DNA of 64,000 nt from NCBI RefSeq assembly GCF_000003195.3, contig NC_012875.2, forward strand, positions 12,428,174 through 12,492,173, read 5' to 3'. This document shows, one piece after another, positions 11,849 through 22,200 of the stretch; the first letter of the stretch is position 1; each line of letters begins with the position of its first letter. The translations under genes were made by a program, and so were the position numbers. The notes below the pieces were generated by a model. The model was given only the letters and a program-made list of their open reading frames with translations, searched no databases and was not told the DNA's origin. The stretch comes from Sorghum bicolor (lineage: Eukaryota; Streptophyta; Magnoliopsida; Poales; Poaceae).

Positions 11849-13131
11849 TGTTGACGGTCCTTAAGTATCAAATTTAATCATCAAATAAACAAAGAAAAGG
11901 ATCCAAATGCAACCAACACCCAGACTTAGGGTTTTATCTAACAGAATTCCACGAGTTTTGGTGTTTGTCTATTTCTGCAGGGGGTTATCAGGAAATATAG
12001 AGGAAAGGCCCACATGTCGGATTTACATAGAGATATTAACGTGCCACGCAATTTTCTATCATCAAGAATACTCCAGAAGCCACGAGAACGAACGAAAAGC
12101 CAAGCGAGCCCGGGGGCAGGGCGCCGCCCTCCCCCCTTGGGCGCCCGCCCTGTCATCTGGACCAATAAGGAAAACCGTGCGATTAAGGTCGGTTTGATCC
12201 GACGGCCCATGTTCATTTGAGGGGGCTATATAAGCAGGGCCCCTGGCCCCTGGAGGAGGCACCGCTTCATCTTTATTCATTATTCATAGACAGAGCAAAA
12301 GCTAGGGTTTGGAGATGAGAGCTCTCCTCTCATCCCTAAACTAGAGTAGATCTAGATAGTAGCGAGATGGAGAGCGAGGGAGGATTGGAGGAGAGGCGCC
12401 GTGTCGGTTCTTCCTCTGGTTGTACTTCGCCATGATCAAGCTCTAATCAAGCTTGCTCATGGGATGACTCTGGTAATCTACTTCTATTTCATTATGCAAT
12501 TACTATCTATGTATGTTCTGGTTCATAACTCTTTTGAGTACTTTAATCTATAGGACGCTATAGGTGAGAGTTGTAGTATAGGTGTAAGCGTGGTGCTTAG
12601 ACCTAGATTACTTATGGATATCTCCTGTCTAGCGGATCGTGTGGTAGGCCGCGTATGTGACAGCTATGTTGGTCCTCTGTAGTCCACCTCCCGTTACCAG
12701 GACTGGTAGGGTTTATCGACCTATGGATAAGCATCCTATGTGGTGTATTCTTATCACGTAGTTCGTTCCAGACATAGAAATACCCCTTTGAAGTAGAGAA
12801 ACCATAGTTATCCTCTCTAATCTCCTACCATCGCCCATATACTAGATTGCTCTAATCTATATTCCCCCATTATCATTTTACCTTTAATATTGTTCTTATT
12901 CAGTTCTACCATCTTTCCTATTTACACATATCTATCTATCTTGGTTAAGTTAGAGCGTAGTTGGTTCTCCCGTTTCCCTATGGATACGATAAAACCTTTA
13001 ACCGGGTAAAAGCTACAACGGTATCCGTGTGCTTGCGGATTTATCAGTGTGCGTATAAATACCATAGTACACTCTAGTGCCATGCTAGGGATGACAACCT
13101 ATTATTCAAGTGGTGTTAGCAAGTGTCAACA
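11849..13131 (+). repeat. 5' LTR of Athila-like element A
   Basis: Starts TGTTGACGGTCC and ends AGTGTCAACA (1,283 bp). A primer-binding site follows at 13140. The TATA box tatataag is at 12227-12234. The first ~450 bp match the LTRs at 15385, 24486 and 37879, with the closest match to 37879 (both share aagtatcaaattt and tatataagcag). The short frames within it are also present in the other LTR copies and are noncoding. Confidence 0.85.
12227..12234 (+). promoter_or_regulatory. TATA box in LTR of element A
   Basis: tatataag follows a GC-rich block and precedes the likely transcription start by about 30 bp. The equivalent motif recurs in the sister LTRs (tataaa near 15807, tatataag near 38282). 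Confidence 0.55.
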
Positions 13132-13139
13132 AGCTTTTT

Positions 13140-13157
13140 TGGTGCCGTTGCCGAAGA
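13140..13157 (+). promoter_or_regulatory. Primer-binding site, tRNA-Asp type, degenerate
   Basis: tggtgccgttgccgaaga lies 8 bp after the LTR end. It resembles tggcgccgttgccgggga, the complement of the 3' end of plant tRNA-Asp used by Athila/Tat elements, with three mismatches. The intact version is at 16616-16633. Confidence 0.7.
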
Positions 13158-13291
13158 GATGGTTGCTGAGTTGACTACGAACTAGCTTAATCATTTTCTA
13201 AAAAATAAAAAATATATATATTTTTCCTTTTATCCTTTGCCTCATCTCTGCTATTCTTTCTTCTTATCTAATCCTTGATCTTTGGTCTATC

Positions 13292-14321
13292 ATGAAGGCA
13301 AACATGTCTATCTATCAGTTTAATAGACCTATGGGCACACATCTCGAACCACCAAAATATTCAAAGCCTATCATGACATCTAGTTTTGAGATAAGCCCAG
13401 AATACATAGAATTTCTTCAAAAACAACCTTTCTCAGAAGAAGGTGAGGAAAACCCATACACACACACCTAAGAGAGATTTATCGAGTCTGTGACCTCCTT
13501 CGCATTGAAGGCATGTCCAATGAGACACTTAAATGGAAGCTCTTTCCGTTCTCTTTAACTGGAAAAGCTAGATATTGGTATAAACTCAACATAGGAAGTG
13601 CTCATGGAGATTGGAAGGAGTTATACAATAGTTTCCTCTCTAAATATTTTCCGATCTCCAAAGAGGCGGATCTTCGGATCGAGATTATTTCTTTTAGACA
13701 ACTAGAAGGAGAATCTCTTGGTGGGACCGCTTTATTGACCTTACTCTCACTGGCCCAAAGCTTTCTATTCCAGAAGAAGTTCTTCTAATTCACTTTTTTA
13801 AGGGCCTTAGTAGGGAAAATAAGCAAACCCTTCATACGGCCTCTGGAGGATCTTTCCACCACCTGTCCGCTAGTGAAGCTTGGAATTTGATTGATTTAAT
13901 GAGCGGAAAGTCTCCTAGCATTTATATCCCTGAGAAAGAGAAAGAATTAGTTCCTAGACAAGAAGAAGAAGTTTCGATAGCCAGATCGCAACCACTTCAA
14001 TCCCAAACTTTAGCTATCGATCCTAACCCATCAATACCCCAAAATTCTCTAAGGGAGGAAGGAATTCCAACCTTAAATCTTTCAGATGCTGATGGTTTAG
14101 ACTTCTGGTTCCATAAGAGACCTTCAAGCAGGGATAATTCAAATCCTTACAATAATGGTTCTCTTAGAGAATGTCTTGGTTCCTGTTATGAAGAAGTCAA
14201 GGATGACTTATCAAGTGAAGGAGAGCTAAACCATCTAGAAAATTCTATCTGCTCCGCTTCCATGTTCACAAATTCTAAATCCATCCTTGACCTTAGAGAC
14301 CCCTCTTATCCATCTCCTTTT
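13292..14321 (+). pseudogene. gag of Athila-like element A, broken
   Basis: The reading frame starts at an ATG at 13292 and encodes a Ty3/gypsy capsid region: MSNETLKWKLFPFSLTGKA and YNSFLSKYFPISKEADLRI are typical of Athila-type gag. The capsid protein would assemble virus-like particles in the cytoplasm. The frame is interrupted at least twice, once in a CA repeat near 13462 and once near 13725, so the protein is spread over three frames. The downstream part (13887-14321) is a Ser/Glu/Pro-rich region with no zinc knuckle seen. The gene stops at the antisense LTR that begins at 14322, so pol is absent here. The same spacer motif (KEVSIA / EEVSIA) recurs in the gag remnant at 16730-17488, linking the two elements. 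Confidence 0.8.
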
Positions 14322-14785
14322 TGTCGACGAAAGCTAGTCGGCAGTCTACCTTGGAGTATACCCAAGGTAGTAGTTTATCGGTAGACGGTGCGCAAGCTAC
14401 AAACTTGATGGTGACGCAAGACACGGACAAGATTTTTATCCAGATTCGGCCGCCGTGTGGGCGTAATACCTACGTCCTGCATGTGATTGTATTGCTGTGG
14501 ATTGTGTTGAGTTAAGATGAGATGTCCTAAGGGGGTCCCTTGCCTCTCCTTATATAGTCCAGAGGGCAGGGTTATAGATTTGGAAACTAATCCTAGTTGG
14601 TTACAATTGCCATAGATAGTACAATATCAATTCCTATTCTAACCGACTAGAATCCTATTTGATCTCGTCTTGTTTCCTTGCGCGAAACTCCTAGTAGTCG
14701 GATCAAGCCTCGAACTCGTCTCGTAATGGGCCAAGCCTCCTAGCCCAAGACTAGCCGTAAGGGTATAGGGGTTTATACCCCCACA
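14322..14785 (-). repeat. Antisense gypsy-type LTR (element C)
   Basis: On the minus strand it begins TGTGGGGGTATAAACC and ends CTTTCGTCGACA (464 bp). It contains an antisense TATA (actatataaggagagg, about 14554-14563). Its internal side, to the right, carries repeated agtccccgagc motifs typical of a long 3' untranslated region. It interrupts gag of element A. A purine-rich stretch precedes it on the minus strand, so it would be the 3' LTR of a minus-strand element. Confidence 0.65.
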
Positions 14786-15384
14786 GCTAGTCCCCGAGCA
14801 CCATGTATTATGATGTAACACGCCGTCTTGAGCTTCTCCGATAAGTGAGGCTTGACGTCTTCAATAACGAGGAAAACCGTCCGAACAGTTGCAACGGTAT
14901 TTTAACCAATTCAAAAGACATTTGACCAACATTGACATCGAAGAAGCAGGTTGTTTGAAGAATGCATGGTGCTCTTAATCAAAAAATATTTTTTTCCTGA
15001 TGAAGTGTGCCCACTTTACTTTTCTGAAAAGTATGAACTTGAAAAAAGCAAGCATATTCACCGCAAGGTGAAGTGTGCCCACTTAGTCCCCGAGCCTGGT
15101 AGCAGGTGACGTAGACACGTGGTGCCAGGATCTAAAAAGAAAATCATCTTAAAATTTCTGATACTAACATGCATCGCTAGATGCATCGTACCGATGTAGT
15201 CCTCGAGCTTGCTAGAAGGCGAAGTACGAGCCTTGTAGCAAGGTCTGAAAAACTAAAAATTATCCCATCGGATCCCCAAGTTGTGGTCGGAGAGTAATCG
15301 AAGCAATTCCAGAGCACAACACAGGGAGTGATTGATGAGCCTTCGAGCACAGTTGGGAATGTAATCGTGCTCGGTGGTCAGCAC
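14786..15384 (-). mobile_element. Noncoding 3' internal region of element C
   Basis: No credible frame is present. The stretch carries several agtccccgagc / tcctcgagc motifs and two similar 'gaagtgtgcccactt' segments (about 15003-15017 and 15071-15085). It is interrupted at 15385 by element B and resumes at 25710, where the same agtccccgagc motifs continue. Confidence 0.55.
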
Positions 15385-16607
15385 TGTTGACGGTCCTTGA
15401 GTACCAAATATAATCATCAAATAAATAAAGAAAAGGAACCAAATGCAACCAACACCCAGACTTAGGGTTTTATCTGATAGAATTCCATGAGTTTTGGTGT
15501 TTGTCTATTTCTGTAGGGGGTTATCAGGAAATACAGAAGAAAGGCCCACACGTCGGGTTTACATAGAGATATTAACGTGCCGCACAATTTTCTATCATCT
15601 AGAAGACTCCAGAAGCCACGAGAACGAACGGGAAGGCGAACGGGCCTGGGGGCAGGGCGCCCGCCCTCCCCCCTTGGGCGCCCGCCCTGACCTGGACTCT
15701 AATCAGAACTCTTTTCGGGGACCAAGCTCCACCGACCTAAAGGATTAAGGATAACCGTCCAATCAATGTCGGTTTGATCCAACGGCTCACGTTCACTTGA
15801 GGGGACTATAAACCAGACCCCCTGGCCACTGGAGGAGACAAGTTCATCATAGAGTTGAGAGGAGCCCTCGAAGGATAACCTCTCATCTAAATAGACTTAG
15901 GGCTTAACATCCAATGTGAGAGTAGAATTATTTCTTCTAAGTTCTATTAGATTGAGAGAGATAGAGTGGAGGTGTAGATCGGAGGAAGCCCGGCCTGTCG
16001 GTGTCTACTCCGAGGTTGTACCTGCGGGATCAAGTCTTCTAACCCGAGGCTTGCTCGTAGGATTCTTCAGTAATTCGACTTCTAAATTCTAGTAAGTTCT
16101 TGTTTTATTGTTCTTTGGTTTATGAGTTTACTTTAATCTCTTCCGGTTGAGTTTAGAGTAATCATTGCTAGCGTAAACGTGGAGTTTCGGCTAGGGTACT
16201 CATAGATATCCCCTGACTAGCTGGACCGTGGTACTAGCGAGGAAAGTGACATTTCCGTGTTACCTTTGCATCCCACATCTCGTTAGCAGGACGGGTAGGT
16301 TTATAGGTGCAGGTCGAACATCCTTTGTGGTGTCTAGATTCCGTAAGCTTCCCCAATAGAACAGTAGATCATCCTTACCAAGGTTAGAACGAGACTACGG
16401 TTGCAGTCTTCTCTATACATCGCTCACATCGAGAAATATTCTTTGTAGCCTAAAGGGTAGTAGCAACAGATTTGGTTAGTCAGATGCACGCTTTCTCCCA
16501 GTGGTAAAAATATAAATACGATACTCTGGATAACCTCCCGGGTGAAATGCTCACCGATATCCGTGCGCTTGCGGATCATTTTCTGATGGCGTTACCAAAC
16601 ATCAACA
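15385..16607 (+). repeat. 5' LTR of element B
   Basis: TGTTGACGGTCC to ACATCAACA, 1,223 bp. TATA-like tataaa occurs at 15807-15812. Compared with the 3' LTR the differences are mostly transitions plus one 1-bp indel beside the TATA region; by eye a few dozen sites in total, which is only a rough count. Confidence 0.9.
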
Positions 16608-16615
16608 AGCATTTC

Positions 16616-16633
16616 TGGCGCCGTTGCCGGGGA
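16616..16633 (+). promoter_or_regulatory. Primer-binding site of element B (tRNA-Asp)
   Basis: tggcgccgttgccgggga begins 8 bp after the LTR and is a perfect complement to the 3' end of plant tRNA-Asp as I know it. This primer is usual for Athila and some Tat elements. Confidence 0.85.
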
Positions 16634-16729
16634 GAAAGACGGTTTGCTGAGATAACTTTAAGTCTTGCTATTATCTTGTATTATACTTTTATACTTTTAT
16701 TCTTTTATCTTTTTATTTCTTTCATCTTT

Positions 16730-17488
16730 ATGGATAACTCAAATTCCATACCTATTATTGAATTTTTTGCACCTTTGGAGACCAGCCATAGACCATGGGA
16801 GTCAACAAGTCCTTTCTTTGCCCCTAATTATGATCTGTGTTCGGAGTTGATTGCAATAGGTCAAAACCAACCCTTTTCTATAGCTGAGGTCCTATCTTTT
16901 AATCAAAAAGATAATGAACTTTTAGCTACACCTAGAGAATCTGTTAATCTCTCTATAAATTCTAGTTTAAACCTAGCCCTACAAGACCATGTTTTTTCTC
17001 GATATTTTCACATTGGTCTTAATCATATAACCTTTGGTAGAGTTTTTCTTTCTTTTTCTGTTAGTAAAGCAAGGTATGTATTCATTTGTGGATATCCTTC
17101 TTGCACTAGTCTTTATAAAAAAATCCTAGAGATAGAGAAGGAATCATCTCCCAGACTAGGAAAGGAAGTTTCAATAGCCGATTTCCAAACATTCCAATCC
17201 CATGATTCGGCTATCCAACCCATCCTTGAGCCTAATAATTTCTCCTATGCTCTTTCTCTTGAACCTCCCGATGATCCTATGAATCTCTCTAGATATCCCA
17301 TTCATAAGAGTCACCAAGACCACAACGAGGATCGAGAAGAGCAACATCAATGGCTAGAGGGCATTAAAAATCCATGTGCTATCACCACATTTGAGATCTC
17401 CAACCCTCTCTTCCTTTCTATTTATAACAACTTTAAAAGAGCGGTTGTCGATGCTTATGTCTATATTAAATATTGCAGATCTCGTTGA
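16730..17488 (+). CDS. Shortened gag-like ORF of element B
   Basis: The open frame from the ATG at 16730 encodes about 252 residues (an in-frame upstream ATG at 16547 lies within the LTR and is unlikely to be used). The N-terminal part has no recognisable domain, and the expected capsid core seen in element A (LKWKLFPFSLTGKA) is missing. The later part, KEVSIADFQTFQSHDSAIQP, matches the spacer downstream of capsid in element A. The gene therefore looks like a gag with its capsid core deleted or replaced. It ends about 420 bp before the CACTA insertion. Whether it is translated is unknown. Confidence 0.55.
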   Translation: MDNSNSIPIIEFFAPLETSHRPWESTSPFFAPNYDLCSELIAIGQNQPFSIAEVLSFNQKDNELLATPRESVNLSINSSLNLALQDHVFSRYFHIGLNHITFGRVFLSFSVSKARYVFICGYPSCTSLYKKILEIEKESSPRLGKEVSIADFQTFQSHDSAIQPILEPNNFSYALSLEPPDDPMNLSRYPIHKSHQDHNEDREEQHQWLEGIKNPCAITTFEISNPLFLSIYNNFKRAVVDAYVYIKYCRSR

Positions 17489-17907
17489 GTTGATTGATGG
17501 TTTCCCAAGGACAAGCTTAGTTTCCTAAAACAAGCACTTATCATATCGTAACATGAACTTTTAATTATTTGCAACATTACCTTGTGTATTGAGCATATAA
17601 AGATAATTGTAGAAATATTCCTTCGGGTATCCTAGTCACTAACCTTTCTAGGATTAGAGCAAGAAGATCGGATGAATGACAAGCACATGGTATGTCCAAC
17701 CAATCATCATACAACATTGAATTAAATTCATCCAAACTTGAATTTTGTAAAATTCAAGCTTGAGGGAGTACTTTACATAAAAACATCATTTGCCATGTTG
17801 CTATATTGGTTGTCCTTACCTTTGAGACATGCTCAATTTGTTAAATACTAATCACACTACTTCATCTCCACTTGAGTAGATCTCTATAAATGCTCTGATG
17901 CTACCTT
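17489..17907 (+). other. Noncoding internal sequence of element B left of the CACTA element
   Basis: AT-rich sequence without a frame of note. It joins directly to 21587 once the CACTA element is removed in thought; no motif was recognised in it. Confidence 0.5.
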
Positions 17908-18642
17908 CACTACACCACAACACCAGATTTGGCGCTGGATGATCTGACGCTGAAAGCCGCTACAACGTCATGCGGTCTGACGCTAAAAACATATAGCGTC
18001 AGACTTCTGCAGACGCAGTAAGTGCTGACGCTAAAAATATATAGCGTCAGACCAGACTTTTAGCGTCAGATAGCCTGTTGCTGTGAAAAATTTTAGCGTC
18101 AGATAGTCTCATGACAATGTTTAGCGTCAGACACTCCTTGGCCAAATATATACCGTCAGATCATCTAATGATCTACATATATATAGCGTCAGATTGTTCA
18201 ACAGCACAATTTGAATATAAAAAAAATAAAAATTAGAAATATTTAGCACATCAAACCCACATTCAAGCTCAATAATGTCCATCACACACAAAAATATAAA
18301 GTCACACATGACATGAAGGTCGATACATATATATTGTACCATACAATCTTGTCTTGCACATTACATCACACTACATCCTCCAACAAAATCAAGCATACAA
18401 TCTTGTCTTGCATACTACATTATCCAACAAAAGCTTACATGAATGAAAATTAGCAAGCAATATATAGTAGTTTGTGTTTGATATATAATACTAAGGTTGG
18501 TGCACACAATAGGAAATGAAAACCCAAAAGCACGTCCACCAGGTTGTGGAGAACCATTTTCCATGAAATTAAGCCAAACACTTGTTGTGCCCCGCACTTT
18601 CTGAAAAATGTAACATGTAATTAGGCAAGTAGAGAAAATAAT

Positions 18643-18832
18643 GTAAAGTTGTTGTACAATATATTAGTAGTGTACTACTAGTGTGTGAGTACGATCATCT
18701 GTTAAAAAAATATCTTTTCTACTTGCTAGCTGAATTCTGCTTGCTAGGTTGAGTTGGATAAAATAATGTAAAACTGTTGTGCAATAGTAGTGTAGTACTA
18801 GTGTGTGAGTAAGATCATCTTTAAAAAGAACT
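18643..18832. repeat. Pair of ~70-bp direct repeats inside the CACTA element
   Basis: The sequence aatgtaaagttgttgtacaat through gtgtgtgagtacgatcatct recurs about 120 bp later with a few differences. It lies in otherwise noncoding DNA. No function is apparent. Confidence 0.6.
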
Positions 18833-20498
18833 AGAGAATGGGCGCGCGCCATCGCGCGCATGTGCAGCAGCCATGTAAACTTTGAAATATGGAGAAAACT
18901 ATGGTGGCTCACAAAGTATATTACCCACGTTCGAAGCCCCCACGATCTATATATATATCCTGGAATCATAACCAGTACTCCCGTAGGTCCCCGTAGGGAA
19001 GACCAGTTTTTATTGAACTCCTATACTGGGTATAAGGTCGAGAGCTAGGGTACATCCCATTGGGATGAGGAGCTGTTGATATAGTTGTAGGTCTTCTGTT
19101 CTTCACACCCTGCCTGAAGATAATACAAACAAACGAAAAACACGTGAGTGACCTTACCAGCAAATGTAATACACAATCAAAACATAACCTGCTCAGTCAG
19201 AAAGCACATATTTCTTGTACTGACAAACAGAGCTGTTGAAGTGTCAAAACACAAAGTGGATTCTATAGAACATTACTATGTTTTCTATCTAATTGAACTA
19301 AGATCCATGAAAAAGTAATAGTTGTAGTTGTTCATTGCTGTCCATCTGCCTAAGCAGAGGCATCATACAATGCAAAGTGTGCCCCTGTGCTGTCATTCCC
19401 ATATGTCGTGTCCAGCTAAACAGCAATTGTTCAACTCAAATGGCACAGACAAAATGTTAGGTATCCATCGATATCAATAATAGATGCTCTGCCATTAAAA
19501 ATTTGCATGAATTAACTTAAAGTTTAAGAACAAATTATATATATTATCCCTTTTGATGGGCTCAGAATTGCAAAAATGCATACATTACCTGTTTAAAAGG
19601 ATTACATAGTATATACTTCTTCCCCAAACAAAACCCATGCCTAACAAAATTTAATGATTATGAAATTGAAACCTAGTAACAAATGCTGGATAATGCAAGA
19701 AAGAGACTGAATGATAGGAAGCACCACTGAATTACCTCTGGGTTTCCAAGCAATCACAGAAATTCCGCTCGATCAGATCTCTGAATTTCCCAGCAGTTAA
19801 AGGAGCCTTATATCCATCCAGAAGTATCCAAAATAAACAATCTTTTATGTTGTGATTCTTGTAGTATTTCAAAGGCATAGCAGCTCTTCATTTGAGAGGA
19901 TGAATGGTGTTGTATTCTTCTAGTATTTCAAAGGTAAAGCTATAGATCATGTCTCCTTCTGCATTGCTGGAATGTAGTGTCCCAGGAAGATCTTAGCTGC
20001 TGAGTCAATGGGAAGGTATAAATGACAAGATATGTTCCATAATAGTTCCAGCTATTTAGAGTCACATAGAATTCTGTTCTGTAGCATAAGTGAGTTATTT
20101 GTTTAACAAGAATTTTTGCTCAGCAAACAAGAATATTATATTGGTGGACATGACAACGTTTTGCCAAGAAATTTAACATGGGGCATACTAAATATCTAAC
20201 CAGAAACTTCCTTGGCTAGTTAAAATCTTCACACATTTTTATAGTAGTACAACAGTAAGTTAAATCATTACTTGAGGATGGTCACTAGGTGCTGAATTTA
20301 GACAGTAGGTTTTACAGATGCCTTCTTGCATTCCTTTATCTATCACAGATAGGATTAATTAGAAACATTGGTCATGCACCACAGGTCAAGAGCAACCAAT
20401 TATATTAGCCTACCTGCCCTAATATTGAATCTCAGCATATATATTCAGATTTAATCCCATGAGTATATCAGAAAGCTGTTGAAAATTAAAGTGAAAAA

Positions 20499-21061
20499 TT
20501 AATGGGCGGATCGGGTCACTGTTACCCTGAAGGTGAGCAGATCCGGTCCCTGCCGTCCAGAAGACGAGCGAAGCACCCAATGTAGTCGCCAGCGCATGGC
20601 AGGCCCTCCTAGTGCGACTTCGGCTCGGTCAACACGCACCGCAGGGCGCGGCCACACGGGGGCGCGGCAAGCCCGCCGGCCACCGGCGCACACAAGGCCG
20701 CCAGTGCGGGCGCAGCGACCTGGCTGGCACGGTGTCGGCAACCCTGGCCGGCGCGGGCGTGGCCCCCGACCAGCGTGGCCATGCCACAGCCTGGCGCGGG
20801 CGCAGCCAGCCCACCGACGCAGGTTGCGCGGCCTCCCTTGGCGCGCGGCTCGGCGCGGCCACTAGAGCGGGGCGCGGCCGGCTCTGGCATTGGCCCGACG
20901 CGCGGACCCTCCTGGCGCCGCCGGCGCAGGCGCAGGGTGCGGCCGGCCTCCATTCCAGGCGCCCCCTTCCTTCCTGTGTGTGTTTCGTGAGAAAGAAGAA
21001 GATGAGGAAGGGAGAGAAAGAAGGGGAAGAAGTGGTTAGGGTTAGGGTTTGAGCCTCTCAA
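20499..21061 (-). other. GC-rich block of the CACTA element, possible first exon
   Basis: About 0.55 kb of very high GC sequence sits between a TATA-like motif (minus strand gtcatataaat at 21061-21071) and AT-rich interior. Several overlapping frames are open in it on both strands, the longest 150 codons on the minus strand from 21061, as expected of GC-rich DNA. En/Spm has a GC-rich first exon beside its subterminal repeats (the downstream control region), and this block occupies the matching place. I would not call a protein here. Confidence 0.45.
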
Positions 21062-21586
21062 TTTATATGACTCCTAGTGAATCTGAACCGTTCATCATGA
21101 TGGATGGCCATAGTTGATTGAGCCTATCAGGCCGGCCCATAAAGGGCGTATTTGGGCTGTTGGGCTCATGATTAATTTTTTTCATTTCTTCTCTTTCATA
21201 AATAAATTTATTTCTCGGATACAAATCATGATATATATATGGTCTACATGATCACTGTGAGGTCTCAAAATACTTTCTAAAAAATATATACTATATATAT
21301 GTTCCTTCATAGAAGTTTTGTGAGGGACTCAATGTAAGCTAGGCGCGCTCGTGGACTAGGTGGGACCCATTTATTTTTTTGCGTCAGATGGAGTGACGCT
21401 GTATAGGGTTTTAGCGTCAGATATTACGACGTTAAATATGGATATCTATCGCGTCAGACAGTGAATCGGTAAGTATAGATTTAGCGTCAGTTGATCTGTA
21501 AACAACATTTAGCGTCAGATCATCCAACGATAAAAAAAAGATTTAGCGTCAGATATCTGACACTAAAAAAGTGTTGTGGTGTAGTG

Positions 21587-21960
21587 ACTTCAAGCAAAAC
21601 ATAGAGGAGTTTTACAACTCCCAGACTCCACCAAGTGAAGGACCTGGATCTATGAGCACAAACACACTGAGCAGGATATTGCCAACACCGCACTTCAAAC
21701 TGCTGAGCAAACAACGAATATGGGTGACTCCGTATCAAGAGGTGCAGACGTCAAGTTCCACACTTAATCAAATGATGCACCTAAAGGATGAAGACGGTGA
21801 GAAGTCTTGTCGAGAAGACTTGGATCCTTATCGGAGGAGGTCAAGATCGTTGACTCAAGTCACCTTTCCTCATCAAGAAGGACGACCTTGGTGTTTCAAG
21901 CATCGAGTGCACAATCAATGGATACTCTTTTCAGAAAACACTCTACGACACCGGATCTGA
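21587..21960 (+). pseudogene. Remnant gag C-terminal region of element B
   Basis: The frame after the CACTA end reads FKQNIEEFYNSQTPP and ends at a stop at 21960. Before that it changes frame: the protease continues in another frame from about 21890. The sequence is hydrophilic and has no domain I recognise. It is placed here only by its position between gag and protease. Confidence 0.4.
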
Positions 21961-22200
21961 CGACAACATAATGGCCGCAGTCACTTATCAGCTCCTGCAT
22001 GGAACCATGCCCCTACAACCAATATATATTCAGCTCCAGATGATTTTTAGGTCATTAACACGGTAGAAGACGAGTATGATCCACCCACCATCCTTGGAAG
22101 ACCGTTCCTCAACACTATCAAAGCCACCATCTATATTGGAACCGGAGAAGTCCACATGCACATTTCTCTGAAGAAGGCGACGCAACTGAAACTAGAGGAG
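21880..22200 (+). pseudogene. Broken retroviral-type aspartic protease of element B
   Basis: The frame contains LYDTGSDDNIM, in which DTG (21947-21955) is the catalytic triad of retropepsins. About 65 codons later PPTILGRPFLNTIKATIYI corresponds to the conserved ILGRPFL stretch of plant gypsy proteases. A stop and frame change fall between the two (near 22050-22070). The protease normally cuts the gag-pol polyprotein. RT should follow but does not. Confidence 0.72.

Larger units (their letters stand above)
17908..21586 (-). mobile_element. Non-autonomous CACTA (En/Spm-type) transposon
   Basis: Terminal inverted repeats are cactacaccacaacac at the left and gtgttgtggtgtagtg at the right. Both ends carry multiple subterminal copies of tagcgtcaga or its complement (about eight within 17935-18200 and six within 21380-21560), the usual binding sites for the regulatory transposase partner. 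No tnpA- or tnpD-like frame remains in 3.7 kb. The 3-bp flanks are ctt and act, not identical, so the target duplication is imperfect. A GC-rich block and TATA box near the right end suggest transcription leftward, hence the minus orientation. Confidence 0.88.

Noticed and set aside
14786..15384. Host intergenic region with a promoter
   Set aside because: The same agtccccgagc motifs continue at 25710 on the other side of element B, so it is retrotransposon 3' sequence.
21034..21050. Telomere-like ggttagggttagggttt
   Set aside because: Only about two and a half units, within the leader of a CACTA element; no array and no subtelomeric context.
20499..21061. A 150-codon protein gene on the minus strand
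   Set aside because: Several frames are open together on both strands in this GC-rich block, and the product is low-complexity Arg/Ala/Pro; treated as a possible noncoding first exon.
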